64,000 bases of DNA from Asticcacaulis sp. ZE23SCel15. GTDB taxonomy: Bacteria; Pseudomonadota; Alphaproteobacteria; Caulobacterales; Caulobacteraceae. Each line of letters starts with the position of its first letter. Position 1 is the first letter of the stretch. Shown piece after piece: positions 45,151 through 53,124 of this stretch. The translations under genes and the position numbers were made by a program. The notes beneath the pieces are model-generated. The model saw only the letters and a list, made by a program, of their open reading frames with translations, did no database searches and was not told the DNA's origin. The stretch covers positions 3,295,001-3,359,000 of the forward strand of contig NZ_CP130044.1 in assembly GCF_030505395.1 (NCBI RefSeq), in the 5' to 3' direction.

Positions 45151-46844
45151 AATTTACAGGCCGCATCGGCTACATCGGTTCTGCGCTGCCACTGATGGGC
45201 AGCCACGGCCTCACCGCGCGGCAGGTAAGAAATATCGATCAACGCCTCGCCGCGTTTGACCTTGAGGGTCATCGGACTGGTCTGGGTGCGCTGGGCGTCG
45301 AACACGCTGGTGGCCTCTATGACCACATCACCGTCTTTCAGGCCAGCCGCAGACGCTGCCGATCCCGCCCGCACACCGCTGATCAGCTTTTTATCGAGCG
45401 ACGGCTGATCAAAGCCCAGATCAAACCGGCGCACGGTTGTCGGCACCACGCTGAAACAGGGCCCCAGAGCACCGGCGATAGGCGTCAACGGCTTACCCGC
45501 GACCATATTGTCGTAGTCAGTCTTTGCCTGTGCCCCGATCTCGGCGCCGACCAGGGTCAGCCAGACATCGATGCCGGGATTTTCACCGGCCTTTTGTTTG
45601 GCGATCATGGCCTGCACAATCGTATCCAGCGTCTTGGCCCCGCCGGTTGCCGCCCGGATCTTGGCGTCGGTATTGATCAGGTACAACAGGCCGCGTCCGT
45701 AAGGAATGGTCTGGGCGCTGTTGTCTTTCCAGAACGCCGCCGCCGCATCGGCATTGCTCAAAGCACTTAACGGGTTGGACCAATAGCTGAACGCCCGGTC
45801 ATTGATCATGTCACCGACCTGAGCCGGGGTCAAAAGACCAGCTCTCTGCGCCAGCATGATCGAGTAATATTCCGCCGTGCCTTCGGTATACCAGGCTGAG
45901 TCGCCATGCTCGCCACCGATTTTCAGCCAGTTATGGGCCATTTCATGGGCCAGCAAGGCCTGAAGCCGATCCAGGGTCGGCGGGTTACCCGCGTCATAGC
46001 CAAAGATAAATGACGACGCCAGGGCCGTGCCGCCCATACCGCTGAACGGGTTTTCGCGCACGAAAACGCGGTAGCTACCGCCATCGGCTTTGAAAAACGT
46101 CGTCATCTGCCCGTAGAGCGTACCGATCTTGTGTGCCACAGTTTGCGTGTCGAACGGCGGAGTCTTCGTCCAGTACATCGAAAAGCCGTCGGCTTCATAG
46201 GTCTGGACGTTGCCTGCATAGTAGTAGCTGAAGTTCCACAGGTCGGTCGGGGCGATCTGCTTGACTTGCCCCTCCCCCAGACTGTGCACGCCCTTGGCGC
46301 CCAAAGGGTAAGCCGACATATCCCAGTTGAGCGTCACGCTATAGGGCGTCTTTTTGTCCGGCAGGGCCAGAAAGGTCATGCCCGCGCCATTGACGCCGCC
46401 GGGTTGGCCGCGAAAATCAAACAAAGGCCCCATGCGGGTCGTGCCGGACACTTCGCGCACATGGGCGCGGTAGGTCAGTGTCACATCACCCTCAGTCGCC
46501 CGACCGGCATTGAAATGGCGGTACTGCCATTGCGGGGTGGCGGGCAGATCGGCCTGGGTTATAGCCACAACGCCCTTCGCATCCGTAACCTTAAGGTCTT
46601 TGGCGTCGAGCTTGATCCCCGGCATGGACACGATCATCAGCGGCAGACGCGCCAAAGTGTCACCGGCGGCTGCCTTCGGGGCCTCAAGCTTTATGGTCAC
46701 ATCGACATAGTCGCCCACACCCGATGAGGTCGCGTGGGGTTTCAGCAGGATATCCAGTTTCGGCGGCGCGCCTTGCGCCAGCGCGCCCACCGATATCAGG
46801 CCCGCACTTAAGGCAGCAACCGACGCGATAAGGTTCCGTTTCAT
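45147..46844 (-). CDS. M61-like metallopeptidase with PDZ domain (first of operon)
   Basis: A 565-residue exported protein. ATG 46844 follows AGGGGA at a suitable distance; an upstream in-frame start lacks a signal peptide. Signal peptide ends near VGALAQ. Zinc site AHEMAHNWLKIGGEHGDSAW with third ligand in WYTEGTAEYYS. The C-terminal PDZ domain has SAASAAGLKDGD. The last residues VADAACKL align with the tails of the paralogues. It is the leading gene of the operon and the promoter must lie in the 114 bases between it and the class V aminotransferase gene. Confidence 0.87.
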   Translation of the reverse strand: MKRNLIASVAALSAGLISVGALAQGAPPKLDILLKPHATSSGVGDYVDVTIKLEAPKAAAGDTLARLPLMIVSMPGIKLDAKDLKVTDAKGVVAITQADLPATPQWQYRHFNAGRATEGDVTLTYRAHVREVSGTTRMGPLFDFRGQPGGVNGAGMTFLALPDKKTPYSVTLNWDMSAYPLGAKGVHSLGEGQVKQIAPTDLWNFSYYYAGNVQTYEADGFSMYWTKTPPFDTQTVAHKIGTLYGQMTTFFKADGGSYRVFVRENPFSGMGGTALASSFIFGYDAGNPPTLDRLQALLAHEMAHNWLKIGGEHGDSAWYTEGTAEYYSIMLAQRAGLLTPAQVGDMINDRAFSYWSNPLSALSNADAAAAFWKDNSAQTIPYGRGLLYLINTDAKIRAATGGAKTLDTIVQAMIAKQKAGENPGIDVWLTLVGAEIGAQAKTDYDNMVAGKPLTPIAGALGPCFSVVPTTVRRFDLGFDQPSLDKKLISGVRAGSAASAAGLKDGDVVIEATSVFDAQRTQTSPMTLKVKRGEALIDISYLPRGEAVAAHQWQRRTDVADAACKL

Positions 46845-46958
46845 AATATAGTCCCCTGCATTATCTGCCCATAGTTCCACGACGACGCAGGTACGTCTTT
46901 GCGAAATGCGCGCTTAAGCCGAAAACTTTATACCGATCAGCCCGTAAACGCGAATAGA

Positions 46959-48245
46959 CTAAACCTTCGGAAGCGCCGCTAAGGCCCGCTCGATATCGGC
47001 GTGATCGTTGAATACCGATACCGAATAACGAAAACGGTGCTGAGACACGGTGATCCTGATTTTCGCGGCCTCCAACGCCGGATTAAGCTTTGTGCGAGCA
47101 TTTTCCAGCACACAGGCCACCATCGGGGTTTTCGTGCCCGCAGGCGTCATCAGTTGATAGCCGCGCTTAGGCAGTTCGGCCTTAAGGTGATCGGTCAGGG
47201 TCTGGGCATGGGCCTGAATACGATCCACCCCATTGGTCAGGATGTAGCCCAACGAATAATCAAGCTGGGCCAGCAGGGACTCTGAACTGGTCCCCACGGC
47301 AAACAAGCCGCGCGCGCCGTCATCAAAGGCATAGTCGGCAATGGTCTCACCCGGCGTATCATAGGGATAAATATGGCTTTTGAACGCGCTCATGCCGTAA
47401 TAGCCGACAAACGGGCGCCTGATCAGCTTTTGCACATCCTTGCGGGCATAGACAAAGCCCATGCCGAAATCACCCATCAGCCACTTATAGCTGGCGCAGG
47501 CGGCAAAATCGACGCCGGTCGCCTTGACATCGACCGGCACACAGCCCGCCGCATGAATGATATCGGCATAGACCAGTGCACCCTGGGCGTGGGCCAGATC
47601 GCACACCGCCTTAAGGTCGTGCTCAAAACCATTGATGGTCGAGACCAGCGACAGGGCGACAAACTTCGTGCCCGGCGTGATGGCTTTTTTCATATCCTCA
47701 AGGTCGATGCGCCCGTCACGGTCACGCACCCACACGACCTCACAACCCTGCTTAGCCAGTTCCTCATAGAGCGGGATCGAGCCAAAGAAATGCAAGGTGT
47801 CGGTCACAATTTTTGCCTTGGAGTCCGCTAACCCCAGCCCCGCCACAATCATGTTTTCGCCCATGGTGGTCGATTGCACGAAGGTGACCTCATCGGCCTC
47901 AGCATTGATCAGCTTGGCGAATTTCTCCAGCACGCGCTTCTCATTAAGCTGAACGCCCTGAAACCCAGTGTCCATAAACCGCTTGGCCTGATAGGCCTCC
48001 AAGGCCGCCTTGGCACCTGTGCTGAACGGGTGCATAGTGCCGGAATTGAGGTAGGTGACGTCCATCGGCCCAAACGACGCCTTATCCGGAAAGTTTACAG
48101 CCTTACCCGGCCCGGCAAACGGGTCGGTCGCTGGCGCGGCGGCGGTTTGCGCCGTTGCGGTTCCGCCAAATGCGGTCATAGCGCCCACACTCCCCACCGA
48201 TGCTACCCCCGCAGTTTTTAACCAATCACGACGCGTTACCGGCAT
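46959..48245 (-). CDS. Tat-exported class V aminotransferase-fold PLP enzyme
   Basis: A 428-residue protein with a twin-arginine signal peptide (TRRDWLKTAGVASVGSVGA). The mature part is a fold-type I, class V PLP enzyme: ADIIHAAG with the cofactor Asp D228 and the lysine loop ASYKWLMGD with K254 forming the Schiff base. It resembles isopenicillin-N epimerase-like and cysteine-desulfurase-like proteins. Tat export fits a cofactor-containing enzyme that folds in the cytoplasm. The reaction (racemisation, beta-elimination or deamination of an amino acid or peptide end) cannot be deduced. It is followed by the metallopeptidase operon on the same strand. Confidence 0.87.
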   Translation of the reverse strand: MPVTRRDWLKTAGVASVGSVGAMTAFGGTATAQTAAAPATDPFAGPGKAVNFPDKASFGPMDVTYLNSGTMHPFSTGAKAALEAYQAKRFMDTGFQGVQLNEKRVLEKFAKLINAEADEVTFVQSTTMGENMIVAGLGLADSKAKIVTDTLHFFGSIPLYEELAKQGCEVVWVRDRDGRIDLEDMKKAITPGTKFVALSLVSTINGFEHDLKAVCDLAHAQGALVYADIIHAAGCVPVDVKATGVDFAACASYKWLMGDFGMGFVYARKDVQKLIRRPFVGYYGMSAFKSHIYPYDTPGETIADYAFDDGARGLFAVGTSSESLLAQLDYSLGYILTNGVDRIQAHAQTLTDHLKAELPKRGYQLMTPAGTKTPMVACVLENARTKLNPALEAAKIRITVSQHRFRYSVSVFNDHADIERALAALPKV

Positions 48246-48546
48246 AAGGATGACCCCTGCTCAAAACTCAGTATAGGGATGATGATATAAGCAATCGTTG
48301 AAATTTTTAGCCCAACTGCATCTATTTTGATGAAATAAGCGCCCCTGCGGCCACAAAAACCATCCGACGGCGCATGATTTATGCCGGTTAAGAAAACCCA
48401 TCGCAGAATAATAAATGCGTATAAATTTCAAATCCTGCATGATTTATACATTTTACCGCTACCGCTCCGTCAAAAAAGCGACAAACTATCCCCCAGCGGT
48501 GTTAATGTTTCCACCTACGATCAGCATATCAAGAAGGGGTCTGAGT
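48246..48546. promoter_or_regulatory. Divergent promoter region between the PLP enzyme and the first S10 gene
   Basis: 301 AT-rich bases without a gene. Two copies of GCATGATTTAT are present: GCATGATTTATGC at 48372-48384, a near-palindrome, and GCATGATTTATAC at 48437-48449. The second forms an 8-base inverted repeat with GTATAAAT at 48419-48426. Since the operon on the right includes an Lrp/AsnC regulator, these are candidate Lrp-type sites. A strong AAGAAGGGG box precedes the S10 start. Confidence 0.5.
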
Positions 48547-49980
48547 ATGCGACGCGCCTGTGCATCTGTGATGGCAATTGCCATGTCGCTGGGGCTGATG
48601 TTATCGCCCGCAGCCGCCCAGGACGCGATCAGCGTCACCACCCCGCGCACCCTGAGCCAGCCCAAAACCACCCTGAAATACACCGCCGGCTTCACCGAAG
48701 AGATTTTGAAAAACGATAAAGGCGAAGCCATCGTCTCCCTGTCGGCCATTTCATATGTCCGAGATGGCGATAGGGCCACACGCCCCGTCATTGTCTTTTT
48801 CAATGGCGGCCCCGGCGCGTCGTCCTCGCCACTGCATATGTCGGCGTTTGGCCCGCGTATCCGCGACAAAGACGCGCTGATCGACAATCCTGATACCTTG
48901 CTGGATGCCGCCGATCTGGTGTTTATCGACCCGCCGGGCACAGGCCTGAGCCGTACCTTCAAGCCCGATGAATTGCCGAATTTCTTAGGCGTCAATCACG
49001 ATGCCGCCGCGGTTCACGGTCTGATTGCCAAATGGCTGAAAGCGAATGGCCGCGAAACCTCTCCGCTCTATATCGCCGGGGAAAGCTATGGCGGCTACAG
49101 GCTGGCGGTCATGTCGGGCCAGATCGCCAAGGACAAAACCTTTTCCAATCTCAAAGGGCTGATCCTGATTTCGCCGTCGCTCAATATGTCGGAGTCGCGC
49201 GACATGGGTCAGGTTCTGGAGCTGCCGACCCTGGCCGCAGGCGCGTGGCACCACAACAAAATCGACCGCAAGGGCCGCAGCCTTGAGGTCACATTCAACG
49301 ATGCGCAAAGATTTGCGATCTCGACCTACGCCCCGGCCCTGCTCAAAGGCGCGCAGATCAGCGACGCGGAAAAAACCGACGTGGCCAAGGGCCTGTCCGG
49401 CCTGATCGGTCTGCCGGTGGAGACGATACTCAAAGCCAATCTTCGTGTCGGCAGCCAGACCTATCTTGAGACCCTCAATGCCGACAAAGACCAGTTAACC
49501 GGCCGGCTTGATATGCGGGTGGTAGCCTCCAAGGCCCCGCCCGCTAATCCAAACCGTCCGGCGGCCGCCAATGATCCGTCACTGGGCCTTGGCAAATCCA
49601 ATATCATCACCTCCCCCCTGATCACCGAATACCTTAAGGACGAGCTGAAATTTCCGGCCAGTGCTGACTATGTGTCGCTGTCGCTGGAGCTGAACTTTCA
49701 GTGGAACTGGGACGATATGAACAAGGACCAGCAGTTCGTCATGAACGTCACCCCCGATCTGGCCACCCTTATGAAAGACCGGCCCGATCTTAAGATGATG
49801 GTGGTCGGCGGTTATTTCGATCTGGCCACCCCCGTTTGGGCGGCGCGTTATGAGATCGAACATGCAGATATCCCGCTGGGGCGCGTCACGTTCAACGCCT
49901 ACGCCACCGGCCATTCGGTCTTTAACCCCGCTGACAATCTGACCGCCAAGGCCGATCAGATCCGCAATTTCATCAAATAA
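48547..49980 (+). CDS. S10-family serine carboxypeptidase (copy 1)
   Basis: A 477-residue exported peptidase. ATG 48547 follows AAGAAGGGG; longer frames upstream lack a signal peptide. The signal peptide ends near SPAAAQ. The catalytic triad is S180 in GESYGGY, D425 in GGYFDLATP and H456 in ATGHSVF. The oxyanion motif is NGGPGASS, as in the canonical carboxypeptidase Y-like family. Expected to remove C-terminal residues in the periplasm. It is followed after 12 bases by an Lrp/AsnC regulator. Confidence 0.92.
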   Translation: MRRACASVMAIAMSLGLMLSPAAAQDAISVTTPRTLSQPKTTLKYTAGFTEEILKNDKGEAIVSLSAISYVRDGDRATRPVIVFFNGGPGASSSPLHMSAFGPRIRDKDALIDNPDTLLDAADLVFIDPPGTGLSRTFKPDELPNFLGVNHDAAAVHGLIAKWLKANGRETSPLYIAGESYGGYRLAVMSGQIAKDKTFSNLKGLILISPSLNMSESRDMGQVLELPTLAAGAWHHNKIDRKGRSLEVTFNDAQRFAISTYAPALLKGAQISDAEKTDVAKGLSGLIGLPVETILKANLRVGSQTYLETLNADKDQLTGRLDMRVVASKAPPANPNRPAAANDPSLGLGKSNIITSPLITEYLKDELKFPASADYVSLSLELNFQWNWDDMNKDQQFVMNVTPDLATLMKDRPDLKMMVVGGYFDLATPVWAARYEIEHADIPLGRVTFNAYATGHSVFNPADNLTAKADQIRNFIK

Positions 49981-49992
49981 CGGAGTACCATT

Positions 49993-50478
49993 ATGGCCGA
50001 AGAACCGTTATCGAGCGTCGATATCCGTATTCTGGAGCAAATCCAGAAAGACTCGTCCCTGTCGACCAGCGACCTGGCTGACCGGGTTGGCCTGTCGCAA
50101 TCACCGTGCTGGCGCAGGCTTCAACGCCTTAAGGACGAAGGCTATATCAAGGGGCAGGTCGCCCTGCTGGATCGCCATAAATTCGGTGCGTCCCTGATGC
50201 TGTTTGCCTATCTTAAGATGACCACCCTGACCGACGAAAAGCGCGCTGAGTTCCTGCGCAAGATTGAGATCACGCCTGAAATCCTGGAATGCCATTCCCT
50301 GTTCGGGGAAAAGGACATCATGCTTAAGGTCGTGGCCCCCAGCATGGAATGGTATCAAAAGTTCATCTTCAACGTGATTCTGAAACTGCCGGGCGTGGTC
50401 GACATCCAATCGACCGTGACCCTGACTGAGCTAAAATCAACGACCGCCATTCCGTTGCGCGGGTCTAAAGCCCTTTGA
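49993..50478 (+). CDS. Lrp/AsnC-family transcriptional regulator
   Basis: A 161-residue regulator with an N-terminal helix-turn-helix (LSTSDLADRVGLSQSPCWRR, about 24-43) and a C-terminal RAM ligand-binding domain (ECHSLFGEKDIMLKVVAPS). Lrp-type proteins sense amino acids and form octamers. Its place inside a cluster of exported peptidases and amino-acid enzymes makes it the likely regulator of the region, with leucine or another amino acid as effector. It lies 12 bases behind the first S10 gene. Confidence 0.93.
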   Translation: MAEEPLSSVDIRILEQIQKDSSLSTSDLADRVGLSQSPCWRRLQRLKDEGYIKGQVALLDRHKFGASLMLFAYLKMTTLTDEKRAEFLRKIEITPEILECHSLFGEKDIMLKVVAPSMEWYQKFIFNVILKLPGVVDIQSTVTLTELKSTTAIPLRGSKAL

Positions 50479-50625
50479 GCATGAATTGACCCGGTAGTCT
50501 CGTTTGCAACCGGATTTTATGCACGCTTCACTGACCGGCCCGATGAGAAAAACATATTTATTCGCGTAAGGCAGCGTAGCGTACCTTTGCGAAACTGTCA
50601 CAAAACATGAGCAGGGGAATTGATC

Positions 50626-52146
50626 ATGACTGTGCGAACCGTCCGTAAGTCCGCCCAAAATTCCGTCGTGAGCGCGCTGGCCCTCATCTTATGTGCAGGC
50701 GCTGCCCTGCCCGCTTATGCGCAGAGCACGCCTGCGTCTGTGGCTGAAAACTTCGCGCCCGCAGACTTTGGTGCCGCCGTAGTCACCAAACATAAGGGCA
50801 CGTTCGGCGGCCAAAAGATCGACTATACCGCCACCGCTGCCCCCTATATCGTCAAGGATAAGTCCGGCCGTGACGCTTTGTCGGTCGTAACCTTTTCCTA
50901 TGAGGCCAAATCAAAGACCGCGAACCGCCCGGTGATGTTCATCTTTAACGGCGGCCCGATCAGCCCGTCGGTTTATCTGCACATGGGCGCCTTTGCCCCT
51001 AAGCGCGTGCATATGCCCGATGACTTAAGCGCCGATCCGTCGACGTTTAAGCTGGTCGATAATCCGAACGCGCCGCTGGAAGTCGCTGATCTGGTGTTCA
51101 TTGATCCGGCGGGCACGGGTTACAGTCGCCCGCTACCCGGCACTGACCTGAAAGACTGGTTCTCGGTCGAAGCCGATGGTGAGCAGTTCGCGCAGGTCAT
51201 CCGTCAATGGGTCACATCGCGCGGCCGCGAAGCTTCACCCGTCTATATCTTTGGCGAATCCTACGGCACCATGCGCGCGCCGCAGATTGCCAAAAAACTG
51301 GCCGAAGCGGAAACACCCCTGACCCTTGGCGGAGTGGTTCTGTTTGGGCAAGCGGCCAATATTGCCGATTATGTCCAGCGCCCGACCAATATCATTTCTT
51401 ATGTCGTGTCGTTGCCTACGCTGGCCGCCACCGCCTGGTATCACAAGGCGGTCGATACCCGCGGCCTGTCCCTTGAGGCCTTTGTGGCCGAGGCGCGCAC
51501 CTTTGCCGATACCGAGTACCTCACGGCCCTCTATCGCGGCGGTGATTTGCCTGACGCGGAACGCGACGTAGTTGCGAAGAAGCTCGAATCCTATACGGGG
51601 GTTCCCGCCAAAACCTTTGCCGATGCGCGCCTGCGCATTTCCAAGGAAGCCTATCGCCGCCTGCTGTTTAAGGACAAGGGCCTGATTATCGGCATGGCTG
51701 ATACCCGCTACACCGGCCCGCTTGATACCGGCGGCGATCCGTCAAGTGTGGCTCCCAATGCCATGATCAATGGCTTTCCGGCCTATGCCCGCGATTTTCT
51801 TAAACTCAAAACCGAGGTCAAATATCTGACCAACAGCCCCGTCACCGGCGGGCTCGACGGCTGGGACTGGGGCTATGGCAAGGGCCCGTTCAGCGACTGG
51901 CCGTATTTTGCGATGCTGACCGATGTGCTGAAAACCCAACCGAAGATGAAGATCATGGTTGGCGTCGGCTGGTACGACACCCAAACCACCGTCGGTGGCT
52001 CGGAGTACCTGCTGAAACAGGCCGGCTGGCCCAAGGCCAATACCCGCCTGACCTATTACGAAGGCGGGCATATGAACTATTCCAATTCAAAAGCCTTAGA
52101 AAAGCTGGGTGTTGATATCCGCGCCTTCCTTAAGGACGGCCAATGA
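50626..52146 (+). CDS. S10-family serine carboxypeptidase-like protein (copy 2)
   Basis: A 506-residue exported protein. ATG 50626 follows AGGGGA at 8 bases; a TTG six bases upstream is less likely. Signal peptide ends at about PAYAQ. The triad is S212 in GESYGTM, D451 in GWYDTQT and H482 in EGGHMNY. The oxyanion loop is altered: NGGPISPS in place of NGGPGxSS, so its activity or specificity may differ. Stop overlaps the next start (ATGA), linking it to the cyclodeaminase-family gene. Confidence 0.9.
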   Translation: MTVRTVRKSAQNSVVSALALILCAGAALPAYAQSTPASVAENFAPADFGAAVVTKHKGTFGGQKIDYTATAAPYIVKDKSGRDALSVVTFSYEAKSKTANRPVMFIFNGGPISPSVYLHMGAFAPKRVHMPDDLSADPSTFKLVDNPNAPLEVADLVFIDPAGTGYSRPLPGTDLKDWFSVEADGEQFAQVIRQWVTSRGREASPVYIFGESYGTMRAPQIAKKLAEAETPLTLGGVVLFGQAANIADYVQRPTNIISYVVSLPTLAATAWYHKAVDTRGLSLEAFVAEARTFADTEYLTALYRGGDLPDAERDVVAKKLESYTGVPAKTFADARLRISKEAYRRLLFKDKGLIIGMADTRYTGPLDTGGDPSSVAPNAMINGFPAYARDFLKLKTEVKYLTNSPVTGGLDGWDWGYGKGPFSDWPYFAMLTDVLKTQPKMKIMVGVGWYDTQTTVGGSEYLLKQAGWPKANTRLTYYEGGHMNYSNSKALEKLGVDIRAFLKDGQ

Positions 52147-53114
52147 GCTACGCCCACTATGATCCTGCCGCCGTCATCAAATGGCTGGATTACCCCGGCT
52201 GCATCAACGCCGTGCGTCAGGCGATGTCAGCGTTTTCAGCGTCCGAAGCGCCCCAGCCTTTGCGCACGATCATCCCGCTGGCGCCGCTTAAGGTTCTGGC
52301 CCTTATGCCAGGGTTTCTGATGGATGAGGCCGCGGCCGATAAGCTCGGTATCTATGGCGGCAAGATCATTTCGGTCGTCCGCAATCCTGAAAATGTCGGC
52401 CGGTCAAAGCACCACGGCCTCGTCATCGTGTTCGACCCGAAAACCGGCGAACTGGTCTGCTCGGCTGATGCGGGCGAGGTCACCGAAATCCGCACCGCCT
52501 GCGCCTCTGCCGTCGCCACCGACGCACTGGCGCGCAAGTGCGCCCGCCGTATGACGATCTTTGGCGCGGGCGCTCAGGCCAAATCCCATATCGAAGCCAT
52601 CCGCCACGTCCGCGATTTAGACGACGTGCGCATCTGGGCACGTGACTATGATAAGGCCGCGACCTTTGCTGCCGACATGGCGCTCTCGACCGGCTTGCGG
52701 GTCTATGCCGTCGCATCCGCCGTCGATGCCTGCAAAGGCGCGGACATCATCTGCACCACCACCGGTTCATCTGAGCCGATCCTGTTGCGCGAATGGGTCG
52801 AAGACGGCACCCACCTGAATATCGTTGGTTCCTCCGGCCCCGGCCCGGTTGAAGTCGATAACGATCTTGTCGTCGCCTCACGCTATATTGCCGACAGCCG
52901 CCGCTCGGTACTGGCCGCAGGGGCTGAATTTCTGGTCGCCAAAGAGGCCGGTCTGATTGGCGACGACCATATTGTCGCGGAAATCGGCGAAATCCTGAAC
53001 GGCACGGTCATTGGCCGCGGCAAAGATACCGATATCACCTTTTACAAATCGCTGGGCCATGTCGTGCAGGACCTCTGTTCCGCCGCCTACATCCACGCCA
53101 AAGCCACCGCATAA
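52143..53114 (+). CDS. Ornithine cyclodeaminase/mu-crystallin family protein
   Basis: A 323-residue cytosolic NAD(P)-binding protein. Rossmann motif is MTIFGAGAQAKSHIEAI (GxGxxA type); upstream KIISVVRNPENVGR and EVTEIRTACASAVAT are family signatures. Members act as ornithine cyclodeaminase, alanine dehydrogenase or ketimine/imine reductase. The last would fit a RidA homologue two genes downstream, since RidA handles enamine and imine intermediates. It overlaps the S10 gene by four bases. Confidence 0.9.
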   Translation: MSYAHYDPAAVIKWLDYPGCINAVRQAMSAFSASEAPQPLRTIIPLAPLKVLALMPGFLMDEAAADKLGIYGGKIISVVRNPENVGRSKHHGLVIVFDPKTGELVCSADAGEVTEIRTACASAVATDALARKCARRMTIFGAGAQAKSHIEAIRHVRDLDDVRIWARDYDKAATFAADMALSTGLRVYAVASAVDACKGADIICTTTGSSEPILLREWVEDGTHLNIVGSSGPGPVEVDNDLVVASRYIADSRRSVLAAGAEFLVAKEAGLIGDDHIVAEIGEILNGTVIGRGKDTDITFYKSLGHVVQDLCSAAYIHAKATA

Positions 53115-53124
53115 GAGAGTTGCC

